Shown: in pieces, positions 29,356 to 37,597 of the stretch
Position numbering within the stretch: position 1 is the first letter of the stretch
Layout of the letters: every line of letters starts with the position of its first letter
From: Halocatena pleomorpha
GTDB lineage: Archaea > Halobacteriota > Halobacteria > Halobacteriales > Haloarculaceae
NCBI RefSeq assembly: GCF_003862495.1
Contig: NZ_RRCH01000001.1
Span: forward strand, 1-52,597
Reading direction: 5' to 3'
Length of the DNA: 52,597 nucleotides
Program-made: the position numbers and the translations under genes
The notes under the pieces: generated by a model
Database searches by the model: none
Told to the model about the DNA's origin: nothing
What the model saw: the letters and a program-made list of their open reading frames with translations, nothing else

Positions 29356-29604
29356 GACACACCATCTGCAATATGAAGAACGTCCCGATGAAACCGTTTG
29401 TGAGGCCTCTCTCATTCCCTCTCGGTTCGGTGTTGTCGTCTCTACGCGCGAGGATGAATGTATTCGACGTTTATATCATACCGATAGTCACCATGTCGGT
29501 AATACACACCAACTCAATGAATATACTATCATGACGACCGAGAAAATCGATATGACCGTCAATTCATCCTTTCTGTGCTGATTCCAAATAATGCAGTACT
29601 CTGG

Positions 29605-29937
29605 TTACAGTTTCATGAGCTGTACTGCCAGCGTTCGCAGTTCGGTTACCTCATCGAGTGCTGCCAGTCAGCGGTCGGGAAGCGCAGTTGCCCCGAAGCG
29701 GGCTCCGGCGATAGCTTCGGTGACAGCGCCGATCGTATCTGTATCACCTCCTCGATTCACACTCCGCACGATCGCCTCCTCACCGTCTGCTGCCCGGAGT
29801 CCATCGTACAGTGCCGTCTGGAGGGTATGAAGCACGTAGCCCGATGTCGGAAGTGACTCTAGTTCGCTCCCGTGAGCAATGGGTTCGAGTGCCGTAACGA
29901 GCTCCGCAGGTGCTTCAGATCGCATTAACAAAGTCAT
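29605..29937 (-). pseudogene. ADP-ribosylglycohydrolase, C-terminal remnant with in-frame stop
   Basis: The minus-strand frame contains SGYVLHTLQTALYDGLRAAD and RSVNRGGDTDTIGAVTEAIA, the C-terminal signature of the DraG/ADP-ribosylglycohydrolase family, where the GGDTDT aspartates bind the metal. It runs GARFGATALPDR, then meets TGA (29668-29670), and the same frame continues LAALDEVTELRTLAVQLMKL to TAA at 29605. A Trp is expected at that stop, so TGG became TGA. The upstream two thirds of the enzyme are missing. This is a clear remnant. Confidence 0.75.
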
Positions 29938-30362
29938 GAGAAGTAACGTACTCTGTTAGCAGCAACTGCCGTGCTGACATGAGTGAACGGTTCGGAAGAG
30001 ATCGAAGTTATGTATTTATAGACAAACACACGATCTTTGATTCTCGTCTACAGTCGGGCTGTGGGTCGAGAGGAGATCCGTCTCCTACCAGAACCGAACG
30101 GGGGAGTGCGGACAGCAAGTGCCAAAGCTGTCGGTTGCGACGATTGAGTAGGAGAGTATCTACGCAGGTCAGTTAATCATTCAGGGCTACGGGAAAATCG
30201 ATTGATCCCGCATCACTACCATTTCAGGTTCGAAACGAATGAGACTTCATCCCGAACAATGGCGGTTCTAACACGGAATTTCGTCTCATCAAGGAAGCAA
30301 ACGAAGATATATTAGATAGATAGACGCCATGGGTAAATACCTATATTCTCTCGACATAAAGG
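29938..30362. other. Intergenic region with no gene seen
   Basis: About 425 bases. I found no continuous protein-like frame here, nor the missing 5' part of the ADP-ribosylglycohydrolase. Confidence 0.4.
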
Positions 30363-31106
30363 ATGGATATGGTGGTTCACGGGTCTCCAGAGGATGGTTC
30401 CGTCCCTGATCTCTCTGATGAGCAATACCTTGCATTGAGGGAGTTTGCGGCTCAACATATAGATGAGGGTACTTGTTCGACGACACCGTTACGCCTTGCG
30501 CGTGTAGTGGCATATAACAAACCGGCAACTCTCATTCTCACTCCTCCTGAGGTCACCCCACGCCCGGAACCGTCTCCGGAAGAGTATCTTGTTGACCTTC
30601 TCGATCGAATTGATTATCCATATCAGCAGTTTACTGGTCTCCCCGGCTGGATCGTCTCATCGTCACCCGGGCGGTTAGACCTCCTTCCGACCACTAAGAC
30701 TCCCTGCGATGCGTATCACCGACGGCTCGGAGTCGTGTTCGGATATCCTCGTGATGCGATTGACTATTTCATCGACGAAGACAAGTCTCAATCAACGAAG
30801 ATCGATCTTGTCCAGTCCGGCGAATTCGACGCAACAGAGGTAGCGTATACGACGTTCGTTTGCTATTCGTACCCCAAAACGCCAGAGAAATTTGAGCACC
30901 ATATCTTAGTCGGACGGGAGAACAGACGACAGATCAGCAAACTTGCCCGTACATGGGACCTGCCGGAACTTGACACACTCGCAGATAATGCCTATAACGA
31001 TGAGATGAGAGTCTTGAAGGAGGGTGAGAGGCCATCCACCTCTACCCAGACCATCAAGTTCGATTGGAAGGCGGGACAACAAATTTCAGACTATAGTCGC
31101 AACTGA
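30363..31106 (+). CDS. Hypothetical protein
   Basis: A 247-residue soluble protein of acidic haloarchaeal composition with no motif I recognise. The N-terminal half has LSDEQYLALREFAAQHIDEG and a proline-rich stretch TPPEVTPRPEPSPEEYLVDL. The centre reads YHRRLGVVFGYPRDAIDYFI, followed by FVCYSYPKTPEKFEHHILVG, and a polar C-terminus. The sequence resembles conserved haloarchaeal hypotheticals. The start could be 30363 or the Met two codons on. It converges with the zinc microprotein with one base between the stop codons. Confidence 0.65.
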   Translation: MDMVVHGSPEDGSVPDLSDEQYLALREFAAQHIDEGTCSTTPLRLARVVAYNKPATLILTPPEVTPRPEPSPEEYLVDLLDRIDYPYQQFTGLPGWIVSSSPGRLDLLPTTKTPCDAYHRRLGVVFGYPRDAIDYFIDEDKSQSTKIDLVQSGEFDATEVAYTTFVCYSYPKTPEKFEHHILVGRENRRQISKLARTWDLPELDTLADNAYNDEMRVLKEGERPSTSTQTIKFDWKAGQQISDYSRN

Positions 31107-31107
31107 C

Positions 31108-31224
31108 CTATTTTGGGACAGTGGTACCACAGACCATGCATTCGTGAGTTCCGTTTCTGTGGGGATCCGTTATCTTATTCTTCGTCTTCATTTCACATTC
31201 CGGGCAATAGTTACGTTCGGCCAT
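31108..31224 (-). CDS. Zinc-ribbon microprotein (38 residues)
   Basis: A tiny open frame from ATG (31224) to TAG (31108). It has two CxxC knuckles, NYCPECEM (Cys7, Cys10) and HECMVCGTT (Cys29, Cys32), spaced as in single zinc ribbons. This is the layout of the zinc-finger micro-proteins known in haloarchaea. All four cysteines and a proline after the first are kept, the composition is polar and Lys-containing, and no stop or frameshift disturbs it. It converges on the hypothetical gene to its left, stops one base apart. Function unknown; such proteins are thought to act in regulation or protein contacts. Confidence 0.7.
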   Translation of the reverse strand: MAERNYCPECEMKTKNKITDPHRNGTHECMVCGTTVPK

Positions 31225-31569
31225 GATTTCACCGTAATGAGTGTAGCCAGCCAATCTCGGTGAGTCGGAGCACCGACACATTCATTGACTGACTACGTTA
31301 TTTAATTATCAAGAAAAGCAATATAATTTTCTATATTTTAAGTGAGATTAATGAGGGTGGCTCCGATGATGACTTCTAGCGAGTCAAGAATGCAAACTAT
31401 TCCTTGTTAGACTAGAAGGGGGATTGATGCTATCCGACATACATCGTGTTGGTTTGTTGCGGCCCTGTTGAATCACCAGACGGCTGCAGAATCAGTCACA
31501 GTTCGCCTGTGATGATGCAATTATCACGTGAGTAGAGTGACTTAGCTGCGATCGGGAGACGTGCTACTT
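31225..31569. other. Intergenic region with an IS4-type end relic
   Basis: About 345 bases; A/T-rich at 31300-31350. At 31459-31484 the sequence GGCCCTGTTGAATCACCAGA resembles GGCTCTGTTGACTCACTAGA at 40152-40171, the edge of the broken IS4-type element. It may mark an old insertion site. Nothing else was seen. Confidence 0.4.
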
Positions 31570-32304
31570 TCATCTGCGTCGGAGTCCCTGAAGGAAGTCG
31601 CGGATCTTCGTCAATGAAGTATTCACGAGAACGCTCTGCTTATGGCGAGCAAGATACCAGAATGCCTTCGGAACAAGCACGAGAAGCGGGAATCCGAACA
31701 GTAGGAACACGCCGTCCCTTGTGGAATCTGATGGCCCGAACAGCAGTCCGAAGATGCTGACCAGGATCAGGACGGCTGAAACGACCGCACTTCCGGCGAA
31801 CCAACGATTGAGCGGTGGGAGATCAACCGAGCGGAGACGGAGATCAAACGCCTCAACAAGTCGGTCGGGGTCGTCAACTGGCCCCAGCGTTCATTCCTCA
31901 TCGTCGTCCCGGCCAACGGTCACGGTGAACGTTCGTGTTCCGAACCACCGATCCGGAAATACGGTGTCTACGACTGCGACGTTACGGAGGGTTTCGACGG
32001 GCGCACTCCACTGTGGTTCGTCCGTCAGTCGATCGACGGCGACGAACTGGTCGTCGATGCGGCGATAGGTCATCCACCCGGTTGCAAGGATGGATTCAAT
32101 GACGTCACCGCTAAACAGTATTCCGAACAGCACCATCGCAACCAGGACGCTTTCGAGGAGAACCGAGTCGGTTGGGTCGTTTCCGGCGAGTAAGGCGAGC
32201 CAAACGAGCCAGACTATCGTGACCATGCTGACGTAGAACGGTCCTGTCTTCGTGACAGCTCGCCAGACCGCTGTGGCCGCGGTTGATCGCCAATCGACAT
32301 CGAC
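31570..32304 (-). pseudogene. PH-like (bacterial PH/YdbS-type) membrane protein split by an in-frame TGA
   Basis: The minus-strand frame from VDVDWRSTAATAVWRAVTKT through two hydrophobic segments (FYVSMVTIVWLVWLALLAG and SVLVAMVLFGILFSG), DDQFVAVDRLTDEPQWSAPV and DRWFGTRTFTVTVGRDDDEE reaches TGA at 31889-31891. The same frame then continues TLGPVDDPDRLVEAFDLRLR, another membrane segment and ends at TGA 31570. DEE-stop-TLGPVDDPDRL reads naturally with Trp in place of the stop, so TGG became TGA. The true start is also unclear: the expected initiator near VDVDW reads GTC, and upstream frame is not protein-like. Family assignment (PH-like membrane domain) is tentative; the pseudogene status is fairly sure. 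Confidence 0.6.
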
Positions 32305-32322
32305 TTTATAGGTCTGTTCGAA

Positions 32323-32388
32323 GGTGCTCGTTCGAGCACCCCCGCACCCCTCAGGGGGTGAAAAACTTGCTGCAGTCCCTGAGTTGCA
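32323..32388. other. Cluster of three hairpins upstream of the PH-like pseudogene
   Basis: In 66 bases there are three inverted repeats: GGTGCTCG/CGAGCACC around TT (32323-32340), CACCCC/GGGGTG around TCAG (32345-32360), and CTGCA/TGCAG (near 32369-32388). A TATA-like CTATAAAG on the minus strand follows at about 32305-32312. The cluster could be a regulatory leader or the remains of a mobile element end. Confidence 0.45.
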
Positions 32389-32482
32389 GTGGCCCTTGAA
32401 CGAGTTAACCAACATCACCGACCAAGACCGATTAGACGTTAGTTAATCCGTGCTTGGTGGACGCTGTGCTCGGGGAATGATC

Positions 32483-32844
32483 TCAGCGCTCGGCGCCGTA
32501 GACGATTGCCGAGTGGCTTTCGCAGCCGCAGTCTCAGTACTTGAACCACCGTTTTATCTTGGCGCCGTCAGTACTCATCTGGACGACGACGTTGTCATTC
32601 AGGCATTCAGGACATATGAGGCGGGGTTTGGGCGTTTTCGGAGTTCATCACGAAGAGCATCGGCCTCCTTTATCGCAACGCCCCGCGACTACACTGGGTA
32701 GCCGTGGACAAGGATCGTCGCATGCCACTTGTAAACGTACGTGTCGGGTGCTCGATGGGGGACTGCACGGGCGTCGGTTTCGGTATTCCGGTACTTGAGG
32801 CTCGGGACTCGACTTTCTCGGGCCCAGTTTGGGATTCGAGGCAT
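32483..32844 (-). pseudogene. DUF7568-type zinc-ribbon protein, broken
   Basis: Reading the minus strand from ATG 32844, the frame gives MPRIPNWARESRVPSLKYRN, then TDARAVPHRAPDTYVYKWHA and ILVHGYPV, then TAG where Trp is expected, then SRGVAIKEADALRDELRKRP. After a shift of frame it continues ICPECLNDNVVVQMSTDGAK and IKRWFKY, TGA, DCGCES. Together this is the haloarchaeal DUF7568 family as I recall it, a small protein with a C-terminal zinc ribbon (CPEC and CGC). It carries two in-frame stops and one frameshift, so it is dead. It starts 12 bases after the end of the gene at 32857-33353 and was probably its operon partner. Confidence 0.7.
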
Positions 32845-32856
32845 ATCTAGGGCTCC

Positions 32857-33353
32857 TTAGAAGTGGACGTCCGCCGGAACGATCCAGAGGTCGTCACTCT
32901 CGTCGACGATGCGATCCAGTTGGTCTCGGTGGCGAATCCCACAACCGTGTTCGTCGTATAGGAAAATCGAGGGACCGTCGTAGGCAGCGACTTGATGGAA
33001 GGCATGCCGAGCGAGGTTCTCATCACGCATTATCTCATCATCGCTAAGCTCAGCTCGTTGAGCGCCTCCTGTACTCGATTGAGATTACGCTGGAACTCGC
33101 TCTTCGTCGCCTCCCAACCGCGCCTCAGGATTTTCTGGCCTTCGTCAGAGTCTACGTGCGCTGCAACTGGGAAGTCGCCCCAACGAGCCTTGCCTGCCAC
33201 CGTCGTGCCTTCTTGATCGAACGTGACGAAGTAGTCGAATACGGCGCCACTGTGCGGGTCGGCTCCAACCAGCCGATCGAACACTGCTTTGGCGGTGGCC
33301 ACTGCGTCGTCTCGCGTCGATGCCTCTACCAGGGTGTAAATGACCATATGCAT
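32857..33353 (-). pseudogene. Conserved haloarchaeal protein, frameshifted by a 5-bp duplication
   Basis: The intact first part starts MHMVIYTLVEASTRDDAVAT at 33353 and runs through VFDRLVGADPHSGAVFDYFV, TVAGKARWGDFPVAAHVDS and RNLNRVQEALNELS. There a tandem AGCTCAGCTC (33047-33056) shifts the frame and the reading stops at 33030. If one AGCTC is removed, the frame continues DDEIMRDENLARHAFHQVAA, IFLYDEHGCGIRHRDQLDRI and DLWIVPADVHF to TAA at 32857. The rejoined protein has about 163 residues and no gap. I recall the family as a conserved haloarchaeal hypothetical; function unknown. It sits before the DUF7568 pseudogene. Confidence 0.75.
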
Positions 33354-33393
33354 CGGTTTTTCACCGTCGTCTGCCAACGCACGCGACTGCACA

Positions 33394-33648
33394 CTGTGTC
33401 ACTATATGATGCGCCGGCACCCATCGCCGGCGCTCAAAAAAAGTACTGACGACGCTGGCTAGACGTTCTCGATTTTCGACTGGCAGTCCTCCTCCTCGAC
33501 GCTAATCGTCAGTCCCCTCTCTCGTAATCGGCCTCGAACACAACTGAGAATATATCCGAGTTGTAGGCGGCGTGGTACGCACGATGTTTAGGGGCTTCCT
33601 GTGGATACCTCTGTGAGCGTCGTCCGCTATCAGCACTCGTGACTCACA
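33394..33648. other. Intergenic region with weak coding traces
   Basis: On the minus strand two adjacent frames read AYHAAYNSDIFSVVFEADYE and then RLRERGLTISVEEEDCQSKI ending at a TAG near 33460. They may be the tail of another decayed gene that preceded the frameshifted one, but no family was recognised. Confidence 0.3.
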
Positions 33649-34032
33649 GTGACGATGAATTACAGTGCTGGGACGGCAGAAATCTTCCTCTCCGATGCTG
33701 CTGGGAACCTAGTTCCAAACCGATTAGTCAGTCTCGATGGAGCCAGCGCACAAAACGTGACGATGGATGCGACCGGACGAGCGACAATCCCTCTCTTAGG
33801 AACGTTCGTCCGTGCCCACTCCGCCGGCGATATCCAGCGCGAGTCGCGGTCCCAGTACTACCTGAATACCCACTCCAGTGGCTTCTCGCCCACCTCATTC
33901 CTCGCAGGGGCTACCGACCTCTTCGGCTATCTCAACGCCGCAATCTCGAATACGGTCCTCTTCACCGAATGGCTCGTGCTCGGAATCCCCACGCTGTTCT
34001 GGATGCGATTTATGCGTGTGAAACCAGCGTGA
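33649..34032 (+). CDS. Hypothetical protein, beta-sandwich plus membrane segment (possibly truncated)
   Basis: A 127-residue frame. Residues 6-60 look like a carboxypeptidase-regulatory-type beta domain (AEIFLSDAAGNLVPNRLVSL followed by TMDATGRATIPLLGTFVRA), the rest has a polar linker and one hydrophobic segment (TEWLVLGIPTLFWMRFM). Haloarchaea have long membrane proteins that carry such a domain near their C-terminus; this may be a tail cut from one. Short length and surroundings full of pseudogenes favour a fragment. Confidence 0.45.
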   Translation: MTMNYSAGTAEIFLSDAAGNLVPNRLVSLDGASAQNVTMDATGRATIPLLGTFVRAHSAGDIQRESRSQYYLNTHSSGFSPTSFLAGATDLFGYLNAAISNTVLFTEWLVLGIPTLFWMRFMRVKPA

Positions 34033-34112
34033 TTCTGTCTATTGTGACTCAGGGGTTCCAAAGCTGAAATCCATTGAGAGGCTTTATCACATACTCGTCA
34101 GTGGCTAGCGTT

Positions 34113-35207
34113 ATGGGATTGTTTAGTCGGTTATTCGGTTCGGGCGGCAACACCGATTCGGGGTCGAAGGACACCTCCGAACCGGAACTAGATATCGTGA
34201 TTGATAGCCCATTAGACAAGGAGTTCATCCATGGGGAATTTCGTGGCGAGCGGGTCACCTTCTCATCAGTCCCATCGCCAAATGGTGAGTGGAGTTGCTT
34301 GTACGGACGAACTGGAATGAACGGTGGCGCTCCGATCGTCTTAGTCAAAGGGGACGGGAAGCTTCAACACGCCTTCGCTGTAACTCGTGCAGAAAACGTT
34401 GCTGTCGCAAACACCGGGCACATCGCCGTTACCGACATCGGCGAAGCTGATAATCAAGATCTCGCTGGGACACTTCATGTTGTGGCTCCTGACGGCCAGC
34501 CAAGCATCGAGCACGAGTTCGATGCGAACATTTGGGAGTGTTCGATCACTGAGGACGGTCGGTACGCTTCCACAGCAACCCACAATCCCGACCGCTCGGT
34601 GTATATCTTCGATATCGCGTCTGAGGAACTCATCACGGAGTTCGAGACGCCGAATCTCAATGGCCCACCACAAGAATTCGGAGAAATTGATGGCGAACTC
34701 GTTCTGTACCTCTTCGACGGTGACGAGCGGTATCGGGCTATCGACCTCAACGGTAATACAGTCTGGAAGAGCCAGAAACTCGAGAATCAAGATCGTATCG
34801 ACGGACTTCTGGCCAGCAGCGAGCGGGCTGATCTGGAGGAGTCTATCGAGCTCTTAGCGGAGGCGTACGAACTCACCGACGACGAGAATAGAAAGAAATC
34901 GATCGCAAATAAATTAGCAGACGCTCACTGGAAGCTATCGAAGGAGATCCACAAAGAGGAGGGAGACACCGACGCATGGTGGTCGCACCTCAGCCAGGCG
35001 AAACAGTACTACTATGAAATCGTGTCCTGGTACGACGGCAGGAAAGGAGTCGCCAAAGTGGAGCGCAAACAGGCGAAGTACCATCTGAAAGACGGAGATG
35101 AAGAGACAGCGCTCCAGCTATTACAGAATATCGCCGAGCTTGAGGAGGAATACGACGCTCAGTTGCTCACCGATGCCGACAAGGACAAAATCGAGAATCT
35201 ATCCTAA
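34113..35207 (+). CDS. Hypothetical protein: beta-propeller-like part plus helical repeats
   Basis: A 364-residue protein. It starts MGLFSRLFGSGG, a short amphipathic and Gly-rich lead often used for membrane association, then an acidic stretch. Residues 40-225 are strand-rich with WD/Kelch-like turns (GQPSIEHEFDANIWECSITE, DGRYASTATHNPDRSVYIFD). From about 235 it is helical with TPR-like periodicity (LEESIELLAEAYELTDDENR, AKYHLKDGDEETALQLLQNI). No catalytic motif was seen. ATG at 34113 was chosen because upstream residues are hydrophobic by chance only. The gene looks intact. Function unknown. Confidence 0.65.
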   Translation: MGLFSRLFGSGGNTDSGSKDTSEPELDIVIDSPLDKEFIHGEFRGERVTFSSVPSPNGEWSCLYGRTGMNGGAPIVLVKGDGKLQHAFAVTRAENVAVANTGHIAVTDIGEADNQDLAGTLHVVAPDGQPSIEHEFDANIWECSITEDGRYASTATHNPDRSVYIFDIASEELITEFETPNLNGPPQEFGEIDGELVLYLFDGDERYRAIDLNGNTVWKSQKLENQDRIDGLLASSERADLEESIELLAEAYELTDDENRKKSIANKLADAHWKLSKEIHKEEGDTDAWWSHLSQAKQYYYEIVSWYDGRKGVAKVERKQAKYHLKDGDEETALQLLQNIAELEEEYDAQLLTDADKDKIENLS

Positions 35208-35305
35208 GGGGCATTCAATAGAATCGCGATATCCACCTTCGTCAGAGGGGTAACAGAACATTCCCAGTACGAATATCTGACCCCCAATTCCACCGAGTAG
35301 CATTC

Positions 35306-35488
35306 CTATATTCTAGATCCGGGAGTTCGAACAAACGAGATCGATTCCACTGCATTCACGCTTCGATATTTGGCGTCGAGATAGTGAGTTAGGATTCGTT
35401 GTTGATTATCCGTCAGCGTCTCAAGCGGGAAGGTGGTCGGCTGATCTGGCGGCTTGCTCGTGTGCTGTGGGCGTGACGGAGTAGACAT
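35306..35488 (-). CDS. Short hypothetical frame, possibly a truncated gene
   Basis: A 60-residue frame starting STPSRPQHTSKPPDQPTTFP and containing ETLTDNQQRILTHYLDAKYR. The middle looks protein-like and could be the N-terminus of a larger gene cut at about residue 45; the final residues are basic and hydrophobic. Low confidence. Confidence 0.3.
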   Translation of the reverse strand: MSTPSRPQHTSKPPDQPTTFPLETLTDNQQRILTHYLDAKYRSVNAVESISFVRTPGSRI

Positions 35489-35535
35489 ACTATTGGCTAT
35501 TTTCCCGTTGTATTAAATGTATGCACAACTGTCTC

Positions 35536-35575
35536 GTGACATCCTCCCCGCCGTAAACGGCGGGATTCTCCCCTT
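35536..35575. mobile_element. IS200/IS605-type right-end relic
   Basis: GTGACATCCTCCCCGCCGTA followed by AACGGCGGGATTCTCCCC contains the CCCGCCGT/ACGGCGGG hairpin found at the ends of haloarchaeal IS200/IS605 and TnpB-carrying elements. No transposase or TnpB gene remains on either side. Confidence 0.55.
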
Positions 35576-35582
35576 GAAAGAA

Positions 35583-35646
35583 GATAGAATCATAGCTTGC
35601 TGGTATTGCCATATCGACTCTATCGCTAGATTCTATCAAGCAAGCT
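35583..35646. other. Possible pseudoknot-forming inverted repeats next to the IS end
   Basis: GATAGAATC (35583-35591) is complementary to GATTCTATC (35629-35637), and AGCTTGCT (35594-35601) to AGCAAGCT (35639-35646). The two stems interleave, as in an H-type pseudoknot. It follows directly after the IS200/IS605-type end. Confidence 0.4.
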
Positions 35647-35945
35647 GATGGCCACCTAGCTCGATCTCAATATCGTTCCATCCAGAAATACACGAAAGAC
35701 GCTCGGCGAGGAAGCCAAACGTGAGGAGACGGGAGTGGCTGACCGAATCGGCACAGCTGGGTATCGTCTTCGATGGAAGCAGAAAGGTCGTGGCTCGAGA
35801 GAGCTTTGCTTTCTCGTCACTAAGCGGAGAGGACCTCCGAGAGATCCGCAAGAGCGCAGCTCTTGTGAGATCACGAACGATCCCAGATCTTTCAAACCAC
35901 TCCGTGAGGTCGGAGGCTCCACCTTGAAGTATGCATGAGACGAGA
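35647..35945. other. Stretch without a recognisable gene
   Basis: Open frames exist on both strands (for example a basic plus-strand frame at 35735-35938) but their translations are rich in Arg and Ser and resemble nothing. Possibly decayed element interior. Confidence 0.35.
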
Positions 35946-36578
35946 TCATGGGGCCTTGCGCGCTAGCAGGTTATAGTGATCGTCTCTCTTGTCAAGGGCC
36001 TCGATCTCGAAGTCGGAGAAGATTTCGTGTACCTCCTCTCTCTTGAAGTTATGGTGGGGGACCCCCTCCTCGGGACCCTTGAGCGGGATGTTCGTCCCAG
36101 GCTCGACCTCCTCGAACTCCTCGCCGCCTCCCCGCAGTTTCTCTAGTTTCTCGTACGTCGGAACTTGGACGTAGATCAGGCCCGACGGTCGCAGGACCCT
36201 GAATATCTCGTCTACGGAGTGGTTAATCGTGCTCAGGTCCGCGTGGTGGATGGATCTGATCGCCAGCACGGTGTCGAACTGCTCCCCGTCGTAGGGGAAC
36301 TTCTCGGCCATGTCCGCCACTTGCACGTCCGCCTCAGCGCCGAGTTCGTCCAGTTCCCCTCTCAGTTTGGCGACCGCCGACTCAGAGAAGTCGAACCCAT
36401 GTGCGTCGAGCTCGTTCTGTGTCAGGTATAGCAAGTGACGCCCTGCGCCACAGCCGACATCCAGGACACTGTCCTTGTCCTCTTCTTCAAGTTGTTCTCG
36501 TAGCTCCACGACGTCCGGATCGATATCGCCCTCTACCTTCTCGTACCAGTCGCCCCAGCTCTCACGTGCGTCTGTCAC
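35946..36578 (-). CDS. Class I SAM-dependent methyltransferase
   Basis: A 210-residue Rossmann-fold methyltransferase. The SAM-binding motif I is SVLDVGCGAGRHLLYL (about residues 37-52), acidic motif II lies at AHGFDFSESAVAKL, and motif post-I/III is EKFPYDGEQFDTVLAIRSIH. The C-terminal part (FRVLRPSGLIYVQVPTYEK) is typical. Charge is strongly acidic as in its host. Substrate unknown; relatives methylate small molecules. It appears intact and monocistronic; start ATG at 36578. Confidence 0.85.
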   Translation of the reverse strand: MTDARESWGDWYEKVEGDIDPDVVELREQLEEEDKDSVLDVGCGAGRHLLYLTQNELDAHGFDFSESAVAKLRGELDELGAEADVQVADMAEKFPYDGEQFDTVLAIRSIHHADLSTINHSVDEIFRVLRPSGLIYVQVPTYEKLEKLRGGGEEFEEVEPGTNIPLKGPEEGVPHHNFKREEVHEIFSDFEIEALDKRDDHYNLLARKAP

Positions 36579-36749
36579 AGTTAATCAGGATTAATATATC
36601 CCTCTCACTCATAAAGAGCTATCTTTATTCTCTTATAATTCGGCTGTCTGCCATGCTGGATGTGGTCGACGGCTCGACCACAACGACTGAAGCCAGGGAG
36701 ACAACATCGTTTACAAGGGTTCACCTTCGATATGATTTCGCTGGTAGAC

Positions 36750-36840
36750 ACACCGAATTTCCAGTGAAAATTCGACCAAGGCGCGACGAGCCACCACCAC
36801 TGTTTCCAGTGAGTCCTGTCTCCACCACGTCCCAGTGGAC
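36750..36840 (-). repeat. Three motifs resembling haloarchaeal origin recognition boxes
   Basis: Read on the plus strand, the motif CCACC-n-TTTCCAGTG occurs three times: CACACCGAATTTCCAGTG (near 36749-36766), CCACCACCACTGTTTCCAGT (36791-36810) and CCACCACGTCCCAGTGGAC (36822-36840). The second closely resembles the haloarchaeal ORB pattern as I remember it, a C-run followed by CTGTTTCCAGTGGA. No orc1/cdc6 gene is nearby, so an origin is unproven. Confidence 0.3.
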
Positions 36841-36982
36841 GGTGAACGATCTCACGAATCTCGAACAGTTCTTCTGAAGCGATCGCTCCGGTGATCGACG
36901 CAATCTCTGGTCCCATTTGTCGCTGATGGTATCTGCTATAGGCGACGGAATCCTTATAGTGTCAAGCGAAGATGAACGCATC

Positions 36983-37597
36983 ATGGCTGATCTGTCGGAC
37001 GAAGACGCTGCCGTCGTTGAGTTAGTACGACACGAGTTCGAATCGATGGGCGACTTCCATGCGGAGGGACCGAACAGCAGGATCACTGTGGATCCAGCTG
37101 ATGCCCTCAGTTCGGATGTAGACGGAGATTGTAGTGACTCGATCTTCTATTCGTCGGTACAGGGAGAGTTCATGGACTGGGGCTTCAGATTAACCTGTGA
37201 ACTCCGCGATGCGTTTCCACCGGAGGCGAATCACTCTATGACGGAGCTCACCCCATACGCCAAACGAGTTGCGGAGCGATTGCTGCGGACGTGGCTCACG
37301 GTAGATTTCAATAACTATTCTCCCGTTGGTGACACATGGATTTCTGGTAGTATCACGGATGCTGCCGATGCCAAGCGAGCTCGGGAGGCGTACGCAAAAG
37401 TACACGGCAAACAACCGCCAGACAGCTACTATTTGAGTCTCATCGAAGCTGATGAAGAAGTGATACGGCTAGCCATGAAAACAGCCCCCGGGAGGGCGTT
37501 TGATTCGGCGGACGATTTCCGCCAACAATGTCCCGAAGGGGAGACGGCGCTGTACCATATCGATTCCCCCGAATCAGAACTGACACAGCTCTATTGA
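36983..37597 (+). CDS. Hypothetical protein
   Basis: A 204-residue acidic, soluble protein (ADLSDEDAAVVELVRHEFES at the start, VQGEFMDWGFRLTCELRDAF in the middle, AKVHGKQPPDSYYLSLIEAD near the end). I recognise no motif. ATG at 36983 chosen; the frame extends upstream to 36917 but those residues look non-coding. The gene appears intact. Confidence 0.6.
   Translation: MADLSDEDAAVVELVRHEFESMGDFHAEGPNSRITVDPADALSSDVDGDCSDSIFYSSVQGEFMDWGFRLTCELRDAFPPEANHSMTELTPYAKRVAERLLRTWLTVDFNNYSPVGDTWISGSITDAADAKRAREAYAKVHGKQPPDSYYLSLIEADEEVIRLAMKTAPGRAFDSADDFRQQCPEGETALYHIDSPESELTQLY

Noticed and set aside
36605-36916. Minus-strand frame of 103 codons upstream of the methyltransferase
   Set aside because: Trp-, Cys- and Arg-rich composition; better explained by the repeated CACTGGAAA-type motifs.
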